From Sipunculus nudus (lineage: Eukaryota > Annelida > Sipuncula > Golfingiida > Sipunculidae): DNA of 64,000 bases. Made by a program: the position numbers and the translations under genes. Positions within the stretch are counted from its first letter, which is position 1. Each line of letters opens with the position of its first letter. Location: positions 1,304,001 through 1,368,000 of the forward strand of contig CM049310.1 in assembly GCA_026874595.1 (NCBI GenBank), written 5' to 3'. Shown here piece by piece: positions 11,601-24,190 of this stretch. Under the pieces are notes generated by a model. It was given only the letters and a program-made list of their open reading frames with translations. It ran no database searches and was not told the DNA's origin.

Positions 11601-13039
11601 ACAAGGGACCCATGGGTCACGGCGCTCAGCTGTGATATATGATAAAAAATATGATTTGGGAAAGGGGCATATGCTGGTTTTGTGTGGTAATAAATATGAG
11701 CTTTATTATGAGTTGTTGGTGTTTAGCTTATGTATGATTTTGATAGTATTTTTGGAGACAGGGAAGAGGATTGATTTCATTTATTTTATTAACAAATGGA
11801 GTGCTATTGTCACACAGATTTTGACCTGGCCATATAACTTATAAGCAGCACATAAAATAAAAGAGTTTAACTATTTATTAAAATTTAATAACAAATGTTG
11901 TGCCAATATAATATTTATTAAAAATAACAAGAGAATCATATGATTTTTTAAATAAAATATAACTGAACTAATTATTAAATTAATATTATAGAATATATGC
12001 ATTCATGAATACATTTTGAAAGTATTTGCACAGGTATTCAAATACTTTCATTTTTACCTGAATTCCCATTCTTATGCAAGAAATTTTATAATGGAGTACA
12101 TATTCATATTCATATACATTTGCAAAGTATTTTCACCATGTCTGGTATTTATTCAGTTTTAGCCAAACAATGATGTTGAGAATCCAGAATATAAACAAAG
12201 GACCCATGGGTCATGACAAAAGTTTGAATTTTTTGCAAATGCAAAATATGAAAAATATTCTGTTGTAATGTTTTATATTTATATAAGCATATGAGAAGCT
12301 GAGAGGAAAGGGCCTTCCTACTTGGTTATAGTAAAGTTTTCAATATATGATTGCAAACTAATATTCTGACAAGACTGTCATGAAGAAAAACAGTAAAAGT
12401 TTTGAGATACTGTGATGCATATGAAAAATTTACAGATGGACAGGCAAGTGGACAGAATGGACTAATACCTTCATTCACTTTCAAAGGAATAATGCATTTA
12501 AGTTTATATATAAGCCTATTTTTTTAGCATATCCACTTTTTTCATTAATAGTTTTTATCTGATTCATTTTTTTTTATTTACAAGTGTTATAAATTTGTAA
12601 TATAAAAGTGAAAATATAAGTTAAAATATTAGAATTCTAAGTTGCAATCATTATATATCCAGATTGTAGCTCACATTGGGTCATATTATGCATACAGGGG
12701 TCATTTCACAGTAAATTGGGCAAATTGGTGATACTGCTTGGTCAAAAATTTTTTTGTCATATCTGGCTTAAATTTGTAACACATGTAGGCAGAGATGTCT
12801 AGTTTCACTAACACATAAAAGCCAAGCTTAAACAGCAAAGTCCTTTTTGAAAATAACAAGCATCCAAAGCTCAGTAAAACACTTTTTCAACTCCGTCACA
12901 GTCATGTTAATTGATCTGAAATGCTAAATTTAAGGAGATGACACCAGTTAAATAATACAAGACAATGGCATAATATCATTCCTCCCTTGGAAAATTAAAT
13001 AAAACTTTGCCTTATGAATTAGACCAATGTATATACAAA

Positions 13040-15656
13040 ACAAGGGACCTATGGGTCACGACGCTCAGCTGTTATATATGATAAAAAAATATTATTTAGA
13101 AATGAGGCACATGCTGGTTTTGTGTGGTAATAAATATAAGCTGTAATATGAGTTGTTGTTGTTTAGCTTATGTATGATTTTGATAGTACCTTTGGAGACA
13201 GGGAAGAGGATTGATTTCATTTATTTTATTAACAAATGGAGTACTATTGTCACACAGATTTTGACTTGGCCATATAACTTATAAGCAGAACATATAATAT
13301 AAGAGTTTAACTATTTATAAAAAAAAATTACAAATATTGTCCCAAATATAATTTTTATAAAAAATAATAAGAGAATCATATGATTTTTTTTAAATGAAAT
13401 ATAACTGATATGATTATTAAAAAAATATTAAAGAATATATTCATGAATGAATTCATGAATACATTTTGAAAGTATTTGCACGAGTATTCATATACTTTCA
13501 TTTTTACCTGAATTCCTATTCTTTATGCAAGAAATTTTATAATGGAGTACATAATCATATTCGTATTTAAATACAATTACAAAGTATTCGCACCATGTCT
13601 GGTATTTATTCAGTTTCACCAACCAATGATGTTGAGAATCCAGAATATACAAAATTCACACATTTAAATAATGATCATAAGTACCTGGTTTTATGGCTTT
13701 TATTTATATTAAAAAATAACTGTAAAAAAATCATTTTGGACTAATTTCACATCAATGTACACACTAGACACAGTAGGAATCTAGATTAATATTATAAACT
13801 GCATCTTGTCTATCATTAATTTCCTTCATATGATCCCTAATGATTAGTAATGAATAATATGATTTACTTCTTTATCATTAAAATTGAACTGAAAAATGCC
13901 ATAGGTGACTGCATGGTGTTATTTGGAATATGTGACATTCTACCCATCGATACAAGATTCTTATATCATCAGTAACTGCAAGTTAATTTCCTGTTATTAT
14001 AAACTAACAAATTCCTTTTCTATTTTTCTTTAATTTGTTATTAAAAACCAATAAAAATTTATTAATTTATTGTTTATTGATATGTTGTTGGTTAAAACTA
14101 CTAGATGAGTTGGGTTGGACACCTGGATCAACTGTGGCTGGCCATAAGCTGCCTGGATTCCTGTATGCCTCGCCTCAAGCGTGCATAATTTGATGAAAGG
14201 TCAACATACAGGTGACTCAAGAGGGGCTGGAGAGAGCCAAAGTCTGACAGGGTCTCATAAAAAACATTAACAAAAGCTACAATTTTTGGCCAATTTCTTT
14301 CAGCTTTCTAAACTAAAAAGCTGAAATCCTAATGTGTGCATGATATGAAAATTATATCAACAGTGCTCACAGGACACAAACGTGCCATGGTCATAGTTGG
14401 GCAAAATTAAAGGTACTAATTTTATATTTATACTAATAACTTATAAAATTTGAAAAATTCAGAACTAATTTTGGGTATTCAATTGAATCTTGAGTAAATA
14501 ATGTTACATCCCTGACAAAAAAATCTCTAGCTATAGCAATGCCCTTGTTAAGGGAGTAAATATATTTCTTGATTTTTTACAAAGTGCATTATGTTTGGGC
14601 CCATAACTTAAAACAATTACGCAATACTGACATCATTCTGGCATGTGCATAGAGAATGAAAAATATGTATATTATTTATGGTTAAAGTCAGATCAGTGGT
14701 TTTGATATTAGGCAGTCTTGAAGTGTAACAATGGGTTTTTAATGGAAAAATGAAGTTTTTCATTAATATCTCCAAGGTATTAAGTCCTAGTGACCAAATT
14801 CTTGGCATGGTAGGGGATTTTGGAGACATCTAACTGTATGCCGAAATTAAGGAACTAAGAGCTGAAGCTGGGGAGCTGAGCTCTTGCAAACTGCATAACA
14901 CTAGCTTGATGTAAACAATATGTTACATGGTGCTTGAAAACTTATTAAAATCTACAGTTTTTGATCAACTGGTTTCAAATTTTTGGTGTTAACAGTTGAA
15001 ATGCTAACAAAAACATGCTGTGAAAATAAAATCCACAGTACTTACAGGAAAAAAACGTGCCATGGTCAAAGTTGGGCAAAATTTAAGGTACCAATTTTTT
15101 ATTTTTATTAATATTTTAGAAAATTTAAAAGATTTTCATCTAATTTTGGGTGTACAATTTAATTTTGATTAATTAAAGTTATATTACTGGAAAAAAGGTC
15201 AATAGCTTTAACATTTTTTGTGTTAAGTGATCAAATATCTTTCCTGATTTTTTACAAAATGCATTATGTTTGGGCCCATAACTTTTTTAAATTAAATAAT
15301 ACAGACATAATTTCTGGCATGTACATAGGAACTATATAGAGGAATATTTATGGTAAATATGAGGAAAAACAGATGAGTGGTTTTGATATTAGGCAGTCCT
15401 GAAGTGTGAAAATAGGTTTTTAATAAAAAATTGAGGTTTTTCCTTAATTTCTCAAAGGAACGAAGTTGCAAAGACCCAGTTTTCGGCTTGGTAGGAGATC
15501 TTGGGGACATCTAACATTATGCCGAATTTTGGATTCCTAGGTCTTACGGTTTCAAAACGTGCCACATCTACGGACGGACGGACGGACGGACGGACGGACG
15601 GACGACGGACAATGGACCACGACTATAGCTCAGATGACTTATAGTCAGCTGAGCTA
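13040..15656 (+). mobile_element. Family A element nested in transposon X
   Basis: Starts ACAAGGGACCTATGGGTCAC. Its first 600 bases (13040-13650) are a diverged copy of 11601-12190, sharing the words CATGCTGGTTTTGTGTGGTA and GGGAAGAGGATTGATTTC. It contains two tandem 3' modules, each with TTTGGGCCCATAAC and GATATTAGGCAG, at 14350-14830 and 15050-15656. It ends with a GGAC run (15570-15603) and the stem-loop closing at 15656. Net length is 2.6 kb with no coding potential. Its limits also define where the two halves of X rejoin. Confidence 0.8.
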
Positions 15657-17400
15657 AAAATGTTAAGAAAATTGCAAACTTTTTCAAAAACTATTTTTTT
15701 TCTTTAATTCTTTTTCTCAGGTAAAGACAGTTATTCTAATAAAAACAGATTGAATCATCATTAGATAAATCAAGATTTCCTTTATTTACATTTCTAACAG
15801 AAAAATCTGAAATCTGTGTAGTTAAATGATTCCCTTGATAATATTTAGCTGGCAAAGACCATGAGTATTTGTGACGGAGTTGACAGAACAGGCTTTTGGC
15901 CGGTATACTCTAACATATGACTTTATAAACCTCTTAATTATTTTCATGCACAAGTCTTCTATGATCAAATATTTCCTTATATGGTATTTAATTTTTTTTA
16001 TTGACCAGCACTTGATTGTGTCACATAAATTAGCTCATATTTAAGTTCTGGCTGACAGAAGAAAATCTGTTGTCACATAACTAAATATTTCTCTGCAAAC
16101 TTATGAAAACAACTTGACTGTATGTTTAAAATATTTAAAGTATACAGCACAGGTAATTCAAAATGATTAGACATCCTACAGTTGATTTAAATTTCCTTTT
16201 CCTTGTCAGTTTTGGGGTCTGTAGATGTCTTGAAATATTTTAAAGGCCATTGAAATCTCTGGGAGGCGAGACAGGGTAAAAGACCTTAAGATGAGATGGG
16301 GCTGCTCTTTGTAAGGGTTGTAGATTCAGTTTTGCCTTCTTTTTGCTGACCACTAGAGGACTGGAACTGTCCATCAGCTGTCAAATATGCCAAAGTGATG
16401 CAAGAAGTTGCTATTATTCATCATCCTAACTAGATAATATATCAAACAAGATTGGCACTATTGACTCTGGATGTTTCAACAACAGAGTTACAGGTAGTGC
16501 AAAAGTTTCTGTTTATACTCAATTACCAGTTCAAAAGTGGAAAACTATTTAGTGAACCAAATTAACTGTTACATTAAACAATGAAACATGTTTTACAGAA
16601 ACTGAAGAACAATACCAGGTGTCATGGAGTCATCTTCATCAGTGTCTGCATTTGCAAGAAAGATTCTGTTATTATGTTGCCACTGTCTTTTGTGGGAACC
16701 AGAAGCAGCATGTTAGCAGGAAAAGAGGAATTGACACCATTTGTTTTTATTTTTTTTTTATTTTATGCAGCATGTCTACAATCAAGTGTCATACAATGGA
16801 CATATGAATAATTAAATCATATTAATGTCCACAGAGAAAAATATATTATAGCACAATAATTGACCAAGTCTGCTGCAACATGCTTAGGTTTTCCTGCTGG
16901 GACAGGATGTATTAAATGCTGTCAAAATCTAGCAAATGTATTCTAAATGACTTTGGATATTGTAGTTCAAGGTACAGGCCTGACACTCTTTAGCAGAATG
17001 AAACCACTATTAATCTGGGGTCATAAGAATATCTTTATTGATTATATGGAACACAGGCTTCAAGAGTGAATGCCCTGTATCATATCTAGCTTCATTTTAT
17101 TTTGAAATAATTTAGATTGCCAATTGCCCATGCTGTTAAAAATGAAAGTATTCAGTTATATAAAAAGCAGTGGATGTATCAGGTGAGAATACCAAAATGC
17201 AATGATTTTTCTGCTGGGTAACTGTATTTCATTAGTTAGCCAATTCATAAATCATTAATATTGCCTGGAACTAAATAAATTGAATAATAATTAAGCTTAC
17301 ACATAAAATATAGCTGCAATCTAATGGAATATACAATATATTAGTATATATAATAATGGTGAAAGCTTTGTTAAGTAATCAGTGCTCAAAATAGAGACAT

Positions 17401-17428
17401 GTCAACTCCATCACGTGACGGAGTTGAC
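17401..17428. repeat. Head-to-head pair of the X motif
   Basis: GTCAACTCCATCAC followed directly by GTGACGGAGTTGAC, a near-perfect inverted repeat of a 14-base motif. Single copies lie at 12887-12899 (reverse), 15871-15885, about 17431, 17584-17598 and 17774-17787, all inside X. They could be binding sites for the mobilising transposase. Confidence 0.7.
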
Positions 17429-19555
17429 TGTGATTGAGTTGACAAATGCTTGATTTTTATTTTATAATTTTTTTGAAAATCACGTTATAAGCCAGTTATT
17501 AAAGATTTTGAACAAAAAACACATGTTTTTCTTGAACATAATAACATTTTACCCATTTATCTATTTATGAGGGTGAAAAAGCTGTGACGGAGTTGACACA
17601 TTAATTTTCCACCCTCCAGGATGAAGACATAAAGGGTTCCATTTCTGATACTAGATACATGTTATGTATAAAACAGTGTTTCATGGATAAAGTATGTCCA
17701 TGCAACATTTTATATTTGGCTTTGTATAGATATAAATATGTAACTGTCAATTTGCTTGGATATAATTCTTTTTGTGATGGAGTTGACTCAAAACTGGGGG
17801 ACAGATCAGAAATGCTCGCAAAAAAAGTTAGTGGCAACAATTGCTTCAAGCAACAATGGAATCTGAACACCTTATTGTGTATTTTAATTTAGCTAATTAA
17901 GATAATGAATGAGTTCTTTACCTACTCTACCAAATGACCTAATATATTAGCTCCTTGCTCAGGAGACATGCTATTTGTCTGAAAGTGAATATATTGGGAC
18001 AGGCCTGCACAAGTAATAATCCATCCTTTATTATCTCAGTTTGGATGGATGGAGAACCCATGCCAAGGTATTTAACTATATGTATTTGTGTAAAACCTTT
18101 AACTACTTGCTGATGAATGAATAAGGTGAGACCAGATATATAGGTAATTGCTCATTTTACTGCGGAATGACCCACACATATATTTTATTATTTTTAAATC
18201 AAATGTTTAAACTGAATGTAAAAGAAAATAATGCCACAACATGGCATCTACAAAATTATTCCTTGAATTCCTATTAAAAAGTTTTGCACATTGGAGTTTT
18301 CAGGACAAGCTTAATTTTATTCACCGAAATAAAATAAAAGATTCAGTAAATTTGATAAAATAAAAACATCTTTTCAAATAAAGTATACACACTGTTGGTT
18401 GAATGAGGGACAAACAATATCATTCTGCTAATTACAATCTAAGCTATAATTAATAACTGGAATTAATAGTCAATTTCACACCTGGTGAAGTTTTACTCTT
18501 CTGAAGTAAAGCATTACTTATCTGATGAACATCCATACTTTCATACCAATACATCACTTTGTGGACACAATTAAATGTGCACTTTAATCATTGTAACCCT
18601 GGTGGTACAATCCAAAATCTAAAATGTAGCATGTCCAAGAATAAAATAAAATACAGAAAATTATAACATTCATCTAGTTAATGCACCAGCTGGGGGGGGG
18701 GGGGGGGGGGGTTGAGTGCAGGGCAGAGGAGAGGCCTGCTAGTAGTGGCCAAGCTTGGTCAAGGCAAGCTGCCTGGGGTGGGTTACATAATGCAAGTGAA
18801 GGCTGTACTACTAGGTGGGCCAGATATAAACAACACTTGACATAGTGTATGAAAACTTGAATAAAAGCTACTCTTTTCAAACAATTTCTTTGAAATTTTA
18901 GATTTGAAAAGATTAAATCCTTCTGTATATATGCTGTGAAAATTAAATCAACAGTGCTTACAGGGAAAAAACGTGCCACTGCCAAAGTTGGACAAAATTT
19001 AAGGTATTAATTTTTTATTTATGTTAATAACTTGAAAAATTTGCAAAATTCATATCTAATTTTGGGCAAACAATTGAATCTTGATTAAATAAAGTTATAT
19101 TCCTGAAAAAAAGTCTTCAGCTTCAGCAATTCTCATGTTAAGTGAGCAAATATATTTCCTGATTTTTAAAAAATTGCATTATATTTGGGCCTATAACTTC
19201 AAAATAATACCCAATACTGACTTAATTTTTGGTATGTGCACAGAAAATATATGGAAGAATATGAATACTAAATATAATCAAAAACAGATCGGTGGTTTTG
19301 ATATTAGGCAGACTTGAAGTGTAACAAGTGCTTTTTTATGGAAAACGGAGGTTTTTCCTTAATATCTCGAAGGAACAAAGTTCTAATCACCCAATTTTCG
19401 GTATGGTAGGAGATTTTGGGGACATCTAATGGTATGCAGAATTTTGGATTCGTAGGTCCAACGGTTTTAAAACGTGCCCTGTTAACGGACGGACGGACGG
19501 ACGACGGACAAAGGACCACGACTATAGCTCAGATGACTTACAGTCAGCTGAGCTA

Positions 19556-20174
19556 AAAAAACGTGCTGTGGCCAAAGTTGGGCAAAATTTAAGGTACCAA
19601 TTTTATATTTTTGCCAATATTTAAAAAAATTTAACAGATTTTGATCTAATTTTTGGTATACAATTAAATTTAGATTAATTAAAGTTGTATTACTGAAAAA
19701 AAGTCCCTACCTTTAACACTTTTGGTCTTAAGTACCAAATATCTTTCCTGATTTTTTTACAAAGTCCATTATGTTTGTGCCCATAACTTTTTTAAATTAA
19801 ATAATACTGACTTAATTTCTGGCATGTACATAGTAACTATATAGAGGAATATTTATGGTAAATATGATGAAAACCAGATGAGTGGTTTTGATATTAGGCA
19901 GTCCTGAAGTGTGAAAATAGATTTCAAATAAAAAATTGAGGTTTTTCCTTAATCTGAAGGAACGAAGTCCTATTGACCCAATTTTAGGCATGGTAGGAGA
20001 TTTTGGAGACATCTAACTGTATGCCAAATTTCAGATTCGTAGGTCTAATGGTGTTGAAACATGCCAGTCTTACGGACGGACATTGGGACGGATGGACAGA
20101 CAGACAGACAGACGGATGGACGACCGACAATTGACCACGACTATAGCTCAGATTACTTATAGTCAGCTGAGCTA
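19556..20174 (+). mobile_element. Family A element, right part (continuation of 11160-11600)
   Basis: Resumes with AAAAAACGTGCTGTGGCC, carries TTTGTGCCCATAAC and GATATTAGGCAG, then a degenerate GGAC/GACA run (20072-20115) and the 3' stem-loop ending at 20174. Its closest relative is the inverted module at 48889-49500. Confidence 0.75.
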
Positions 20175-20536
20175 AAAAAGTATTGAACTAATTTCTGGTA
20201 TGTACATAGGAAATATATAGAGGAATTAATTTTTCAAATATGGTCAATATCAGGTCAGTGGTTTTGATATTAGGCACTCTTGAAGTGTAACAATGGGTTT
20301 TTAATGGAAAATGGAGGTTTTTCCTTAATTATTCAAAGGAATTAAGTCCTAGTGACCCAATTTTTTGTATGGTAGGAAATTTTGGAGACATCTAAAGGTA
20401 TGACGAATTTCAGATTCGTAGGTCCAAGGGTTTCAAAACGTGCCAGTTTAAGGGACGGACGGACAGATGGACGGATGGACATCCGACGGACAAAGGACAA
20501 GACTATAGCTCAGATGACTTATAGTCAGCTGAGCTT
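20175..20536 (+). mobile_element. Family A 3' module, third in tandem
   Basis: Begins mid-module (CTAATTTCTGGTATGTACATAG) directly after the previous 3' end. It runs through GATATTAGGCA and a GGAC run (about 20453-20490) to a slightly altered stem-loop (CTGAGCTT, 20536). It is either the remnant of a further enclosing element or a tandem 3' end. Confidence 0.65.
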
Positions 20537-21551
20537 AAAATTACAATTAACATTGTCTAACCATTCATGCGGAGTTTGTAACGGTCACTCGCGGTACTTG
20601 TTTGGTTAAGGTGTATTTTGATCTAGCGTACTAAATAATCATCAAAGGATTTTGATGGGAGCCTTGCGCCCTGGCGGTTTTCCTATGTAATGTTATCAAA
20701 GGGATGTTGTCTGGCGCATCGGCGGTGTTCCTTACACAAGCAACTAATGCTTCACCGCTCAGACTGCTACTCTCAGTAAGTGGCCCTCGCTGCACTTCCT
20801 TGAGCAGTTCAAGAATTTTACCAGCTAAATTTTTTATACTGTGCAGGAAAGTCTACTCAGACTTCCATTTGGTCCTTGCATACAGTAATTCAGTAAGTGA
20901 TAGGCACAAGAATATTTTTAAAGTTTAAGCAAAATCCGGTATAAAATTTACTCCATGTTGCCTTAACAGACTGTCAAGTATGGCGGCCTAAACGTGAGAC
21001 CCGTCTATATAATGTACCATTATAAAACAACGAAATCATAAGTTTTCACTTGTATTTAAAGATTATTTGAGGGGGAAAAAAGAACTACAGAAATGTGATT
21101 AATCAAACAAATGTTACAAATATTGGCACCTTGGTCTTATAAAAGGTAGATATTTAAACTTCTGGCATTATCGCCCATCTATGTAACGACATTGATAGTC
21201 CATGCGTCAGCAAAACTAAATTTACTCATTTTTATTGTTTTATTTTGTAATTCCAAGATCGTAATTATTTTTTTCATTCCAAATTATTTGAGAAAATACT
21301 GTACACCACAGACTTCAATTCCCCAAGTGATCCAACCAAATACATTAATAACCAAGACTGCACCTGCCATGAAGCAATATCCTCCTTTTCCAACTGCATG
21401 AAAAAGCACACACTACAAACCTGCCAAAGTCAGATTAAAACTAGAACCCTCCCAGTCCATGGCACTTTACAAGCTGACCCTGGACCAGGTTCCTCATGTC
21501 CTGTGCATGTGTGCCTGTGTGTGTGGGGGGGGGGGCGTGTTCTGCTCCTAC
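20537..21551. other. Intron 2, segment beside exon 2
   Basis: A slightly GC-richer patch at 20600-20800 includes a plus-strand frame (MLSGASAVF...) ending in CTCA followed by GTAAGTGG. This looks like a possible exon and donor, but no partner exon was found. A GT/poly-G run lies at about 21513-21534, on the donor side of exon 2. Otherwise unassigned. Confidence 0.3.
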
Positions 21552-21647
21552 CTGAAGGTTCTCATGGACAGGTTGACCATATTCTTCTGGAATGTTGTCC
21601 TGGAAAGCCTTGCACAGGAGCCAGCTAATAGATGCCTTAATACGACC
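21552..21647 (-). CDS. CAMSAP: CAMSAP/Patronin exon 2
   Basis: Ninety-six bases, 32 codons, phase 0 at both ends. Acceptor TTTTACAG precedes GGTCGT; donor is CAG followed by GTAGGA. The peptide begins GRIKASISWLLCKAFQDNIP and continues with EEYGQPVHENLQ. The pattern K-A-S-x-x-W-L-L-x-K-A-F followed by a short I/V-P-E/D run is the hallmark I know from the start of Patronin (fly) and CAMSAP1-3 (vertebrates). The fly form has a run of similar spacing ending in WLLSKAF. Frame, splice sites and family pattern agree, so I am confident that this is a true exon despite its size. It is isolated by 31 kb of intron upstream and 12 kb downstream. Confidence 0.87.
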
Positions 21648-21943
21648 CTGTAAAAGCAAATTAAAATCACATAAACCAAACGAGTCAAATATCATACAAC
21701 ACAAGGACCTTTAATGAGGCATTAGAGACAATGAAGCAATCACTGAGAATAACATGACAAAGTCTAACTATGACCATATAATATATCAGACATTACTACT
21801 GTAACACTGAATTCTATGAGTAGAAGCTGCACATGGAATAGTTAAAGCATTTACTGGCACATTAAACTCATTTTTATAACAAATGTTTTGCAAGAAAATG
21901 CATAAAAACAGCCAGTGCCGAGTGGGGTCAATTTTTCTTCCAG

Positions 21944-22224
21944 GGTAAATAAATAATATATATGTTGAGGCCCAGATTAGAATCTGGCCCAATTTAAAAC
22001 TGGGCCAGCCCAGATCAAAATTTTGATTTGGGTCAGTCCAGATTACAATCCTGTGGTGAAGACTTCAGGATTTAAACCTGGTCTGGACTGATTTTAAACT
22101 GGGCCAGCCCAGATTAGAATTTTGATCTGGGCCGGTCCAGATCAAAATTTTGATCTGGGCTTGCCCAGTTTTAAATTGGGTCAGATTCTAATCTGGGCCT
22201 CAACATATATATTATATATTTACC
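21944..22224. mobile_element. Fold-back MITE with long terminal inverted repeats
   Basis: A 281-bp palindromic element. The left arm from GGTAAAT through GTTGAGGCCCAGATTAGAAT is matched by the complement of the right arm with about one mismatch in the outer 51 bases. Arm homology continues inward to about 100 bp. Internal words such as CAAAATTTTG flanked by CCCAGAT and ATCTGGG are themselves palindromes, so the whole can fold into a long hairpin with smaller ones inside. It has no coding capacity. The borders fall in a TA-rich stretch (TAAATAAATAATATA), so a TA-type target duplication is possible but not resolvable. Confidence 0.85.
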
Positions 22225-23877
22225 TTTTTAGCGTCTGTATGATGCTTTTCAAATACAGTCAAGCCCGCTTATTGTCATGGTGCATGCTTAAATTATGATA
22301 ATAACTGGGATATGATATTATGCGGGCTTCAACATCGATGTCCTTTTGAGTCATAGAAGAAGCCTTATGTCTCAAATGATATAAAAAAATCATCAATGAA
22401 AAGGAACCTGAAACGTTTATGAATAATTAAATTGCACAACAGCATATCAAATTACGTTTATGCGCACCTTATTTCCTGTAAGTTTTGTGCCACATGCTGC
22501 ATTAACTGACCACAATATGACTTGCTAACAGAAAGAGACGTATCATCTGAGTCATGAGGTTAAATGTCTGGAAATATGTGGCACAGCTATAATGTTATGC
22601 GTTGGCAAACTATTTTACTGGATAATTCTTTCCCGACTATTGCGCCTTAATTTCCGGATGTCTTATTAGTGACTCAAACTTCCATGATCATCTGTAAGAT
22701 AGTACTGTTCGGGAGCAGGCATCATCAAGCAATTGTCAACATTCTTAAGTTTTGTGGCAATAAAGTCACAATACCACCAGCTTTTTGTGGACTCTTAAAA
22801 GGGATTTGCAGTCGTAAGCAATGTTAACAGCTCTTGCTTCATATCATCTCTGCGAAATGTCACCAAGGAGTTCATTATGTTTGACATGTGATCTTAAACA
22901 TCGCCTTTGTTAAAGTAAGAAGAACCATAATGATCTAGATTACTGTGGTATCTTAAGCCGTTAATTAGCGACATAGAGTGACCCGCATGCATCACTACAC
23001 TTGCCTGCCGCACACAGGTGGGAGATTTGATCATTTGATATGGCTGACCAATTATAGGCTCTTGGCCTCGTTGATCACTGTGTCAGCGTTTGATGTGATA
23101 TTAACTGCGAACTGGTATCACTGCCAAGGGTTCCAAGCATGACAATAAAGGGGATTATGACAATATTCAATGATATTAAACGGTCAGGTTTACTATTGTT
23201 TATATAGGAAATGGTTTGGGAATATGGATTTATGTGACAAATAAAGAAATTTTCTATTAACCGATTTGACACAAAGTGGGCTTGACTGTATATAGATATA
23301 CATATATATATATTTACATTTAATCACGTTTCAAATATATTAGTTACTATTAAATATAAGGTTTTAAAAAATAAGGTATTTCCAGTATCAGTTATTTCTA
23401 AACCAAGTTTAGATATAATATTTCATAGTAAACTCATAAAAGGAACAAGTCTAAAATTCTTTTTATTAATATATTTGATTTACAATATATCAATATTTTT
23501 CTTTGAATAGTGAGGGTGGGTGATTACATTGACCATCCCCCCTAGCCAAAAAGTTGGGGGGATATATACCCCCCACCCCCATATTGATGCCTCTGAAAAC
23601 AGCATAGCTGTATAAGGGTACGATAGTTAATTGGCAAAACAAAGCATGCAAGTACCCTCCCATAAAAGACTGAAGACTCACAAAGCTTAAAATGATCATT
23701 TACCATCCACCTTTTAACAAGTAAAACCAGACACAGCTTAATATATCCACTAAACACTGGATTATCACTTGTCCTGGACAAGTAAAGTGCTCCACATCAA
23801 CCCCTGCAGCTAACCATATCCCAATAAATCAGGTTTGTATCATAACACACAGAGCATCTTTGTGAAACCCCCACTAC
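22225..23877. other. Intron 1, unassigned sequence
   Basis: AT-rich, with CCCCCC/GGGGGG-type short runs at 23515-23585. No exons or repeat families recognised. Confidence 0.35.
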
Positions 23878-24190
23878 TCTACTCGGGTAACACAGTCACA
23901 CTCATCTACTCGTTTGACACAGTCACATCTACTCGAGTGACAAAGTCACACTCATCTACTCAAGTGACACAGTCATACTCATCTACTCGAGTGATGCAGT
24001 CACACTCATCTACTCGAGTGACATGTAGTCACACTCATCTACTCGAGTGACACAGTCACACTCATCTACTCGAGTGACACAGTCACACTCATCTACTTCA
24101 GTGACACAGTCACACTCATCTACTTGAGTGATGGAGTCACACTCATCTACTCGAGTGACACAGCCATCTACTAAAGTGACACAGTCACAG
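23878..24190. repeat. 27-bp tandem array
   Basis: About 11 units of GAGTGACACAGTCACACTCA followed by TCTACTC. Edge units are diverged (TTCAGTGAC, TTGAGTGATGG). Each unit has a GTGACACAGTCAC partial palindrome. Confidence 0.9.

Larger units (their letters stand above)
12697..18173. mobile_element. TIR transposon X (non-coding, 3-bp target duplication)
   Basis: Terminal inverted repeats of about 27 bp: left GGGGTCATTTCACAGTAAAT, right end reads inward GGGTCATTCCGCAGTAAAAT, with about four mismatches. The bases ACA flank both sides (12694-12696 and 18174-18176). The empty site, GCATACACATATATT, is present in the related family A copy at about 58490, so a 3-bp target duplication is supported by sequence. 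Removing the family A element nested at 13040-15656 leaves about 2.86 kb. Seven or more copies of GTGACGGAGTTGAC, in both orientations, lie inside. No transposase frame was seen. A PIF/Harbinger-like assignment would fit the 3-bp duplication but is unproven. Confidence 0.75.
11601..19555 (+). mobile_element. Family A element(s) with nested insertions
   Basis: Begins with the family A 5' end ACAAGGGACCCATGGGTCAC and CGCTCAGCTG. It ends at 19555 with the 3' stem-loop (arms TAGCTCAG and CTGAGCTA) preceded by a GGAC run at 19487-19505. A second 5' end (ACAAAGGACCCATGGGTCA) at 12195 follows about 600 bp in, so two elements are stacked with one surviving 3' end. Interior sequence 12195-12696 and 18174-18720 matches the copies at 58042-58500 and 58490-58870, and in inverse at 50400-51420. 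Transposon X (12697-18173) splits it. A poly-G run lies at about 18693-18712. No protein is encoded; the small frames are shadows. Confidence 0.75.

Noticed and set aside
20704-20775. Plus-strand frame ending in a GTAAGTGG donor
   Set aside because: No acceptor-bearing partner or homology; the strong donor alone is not enough.
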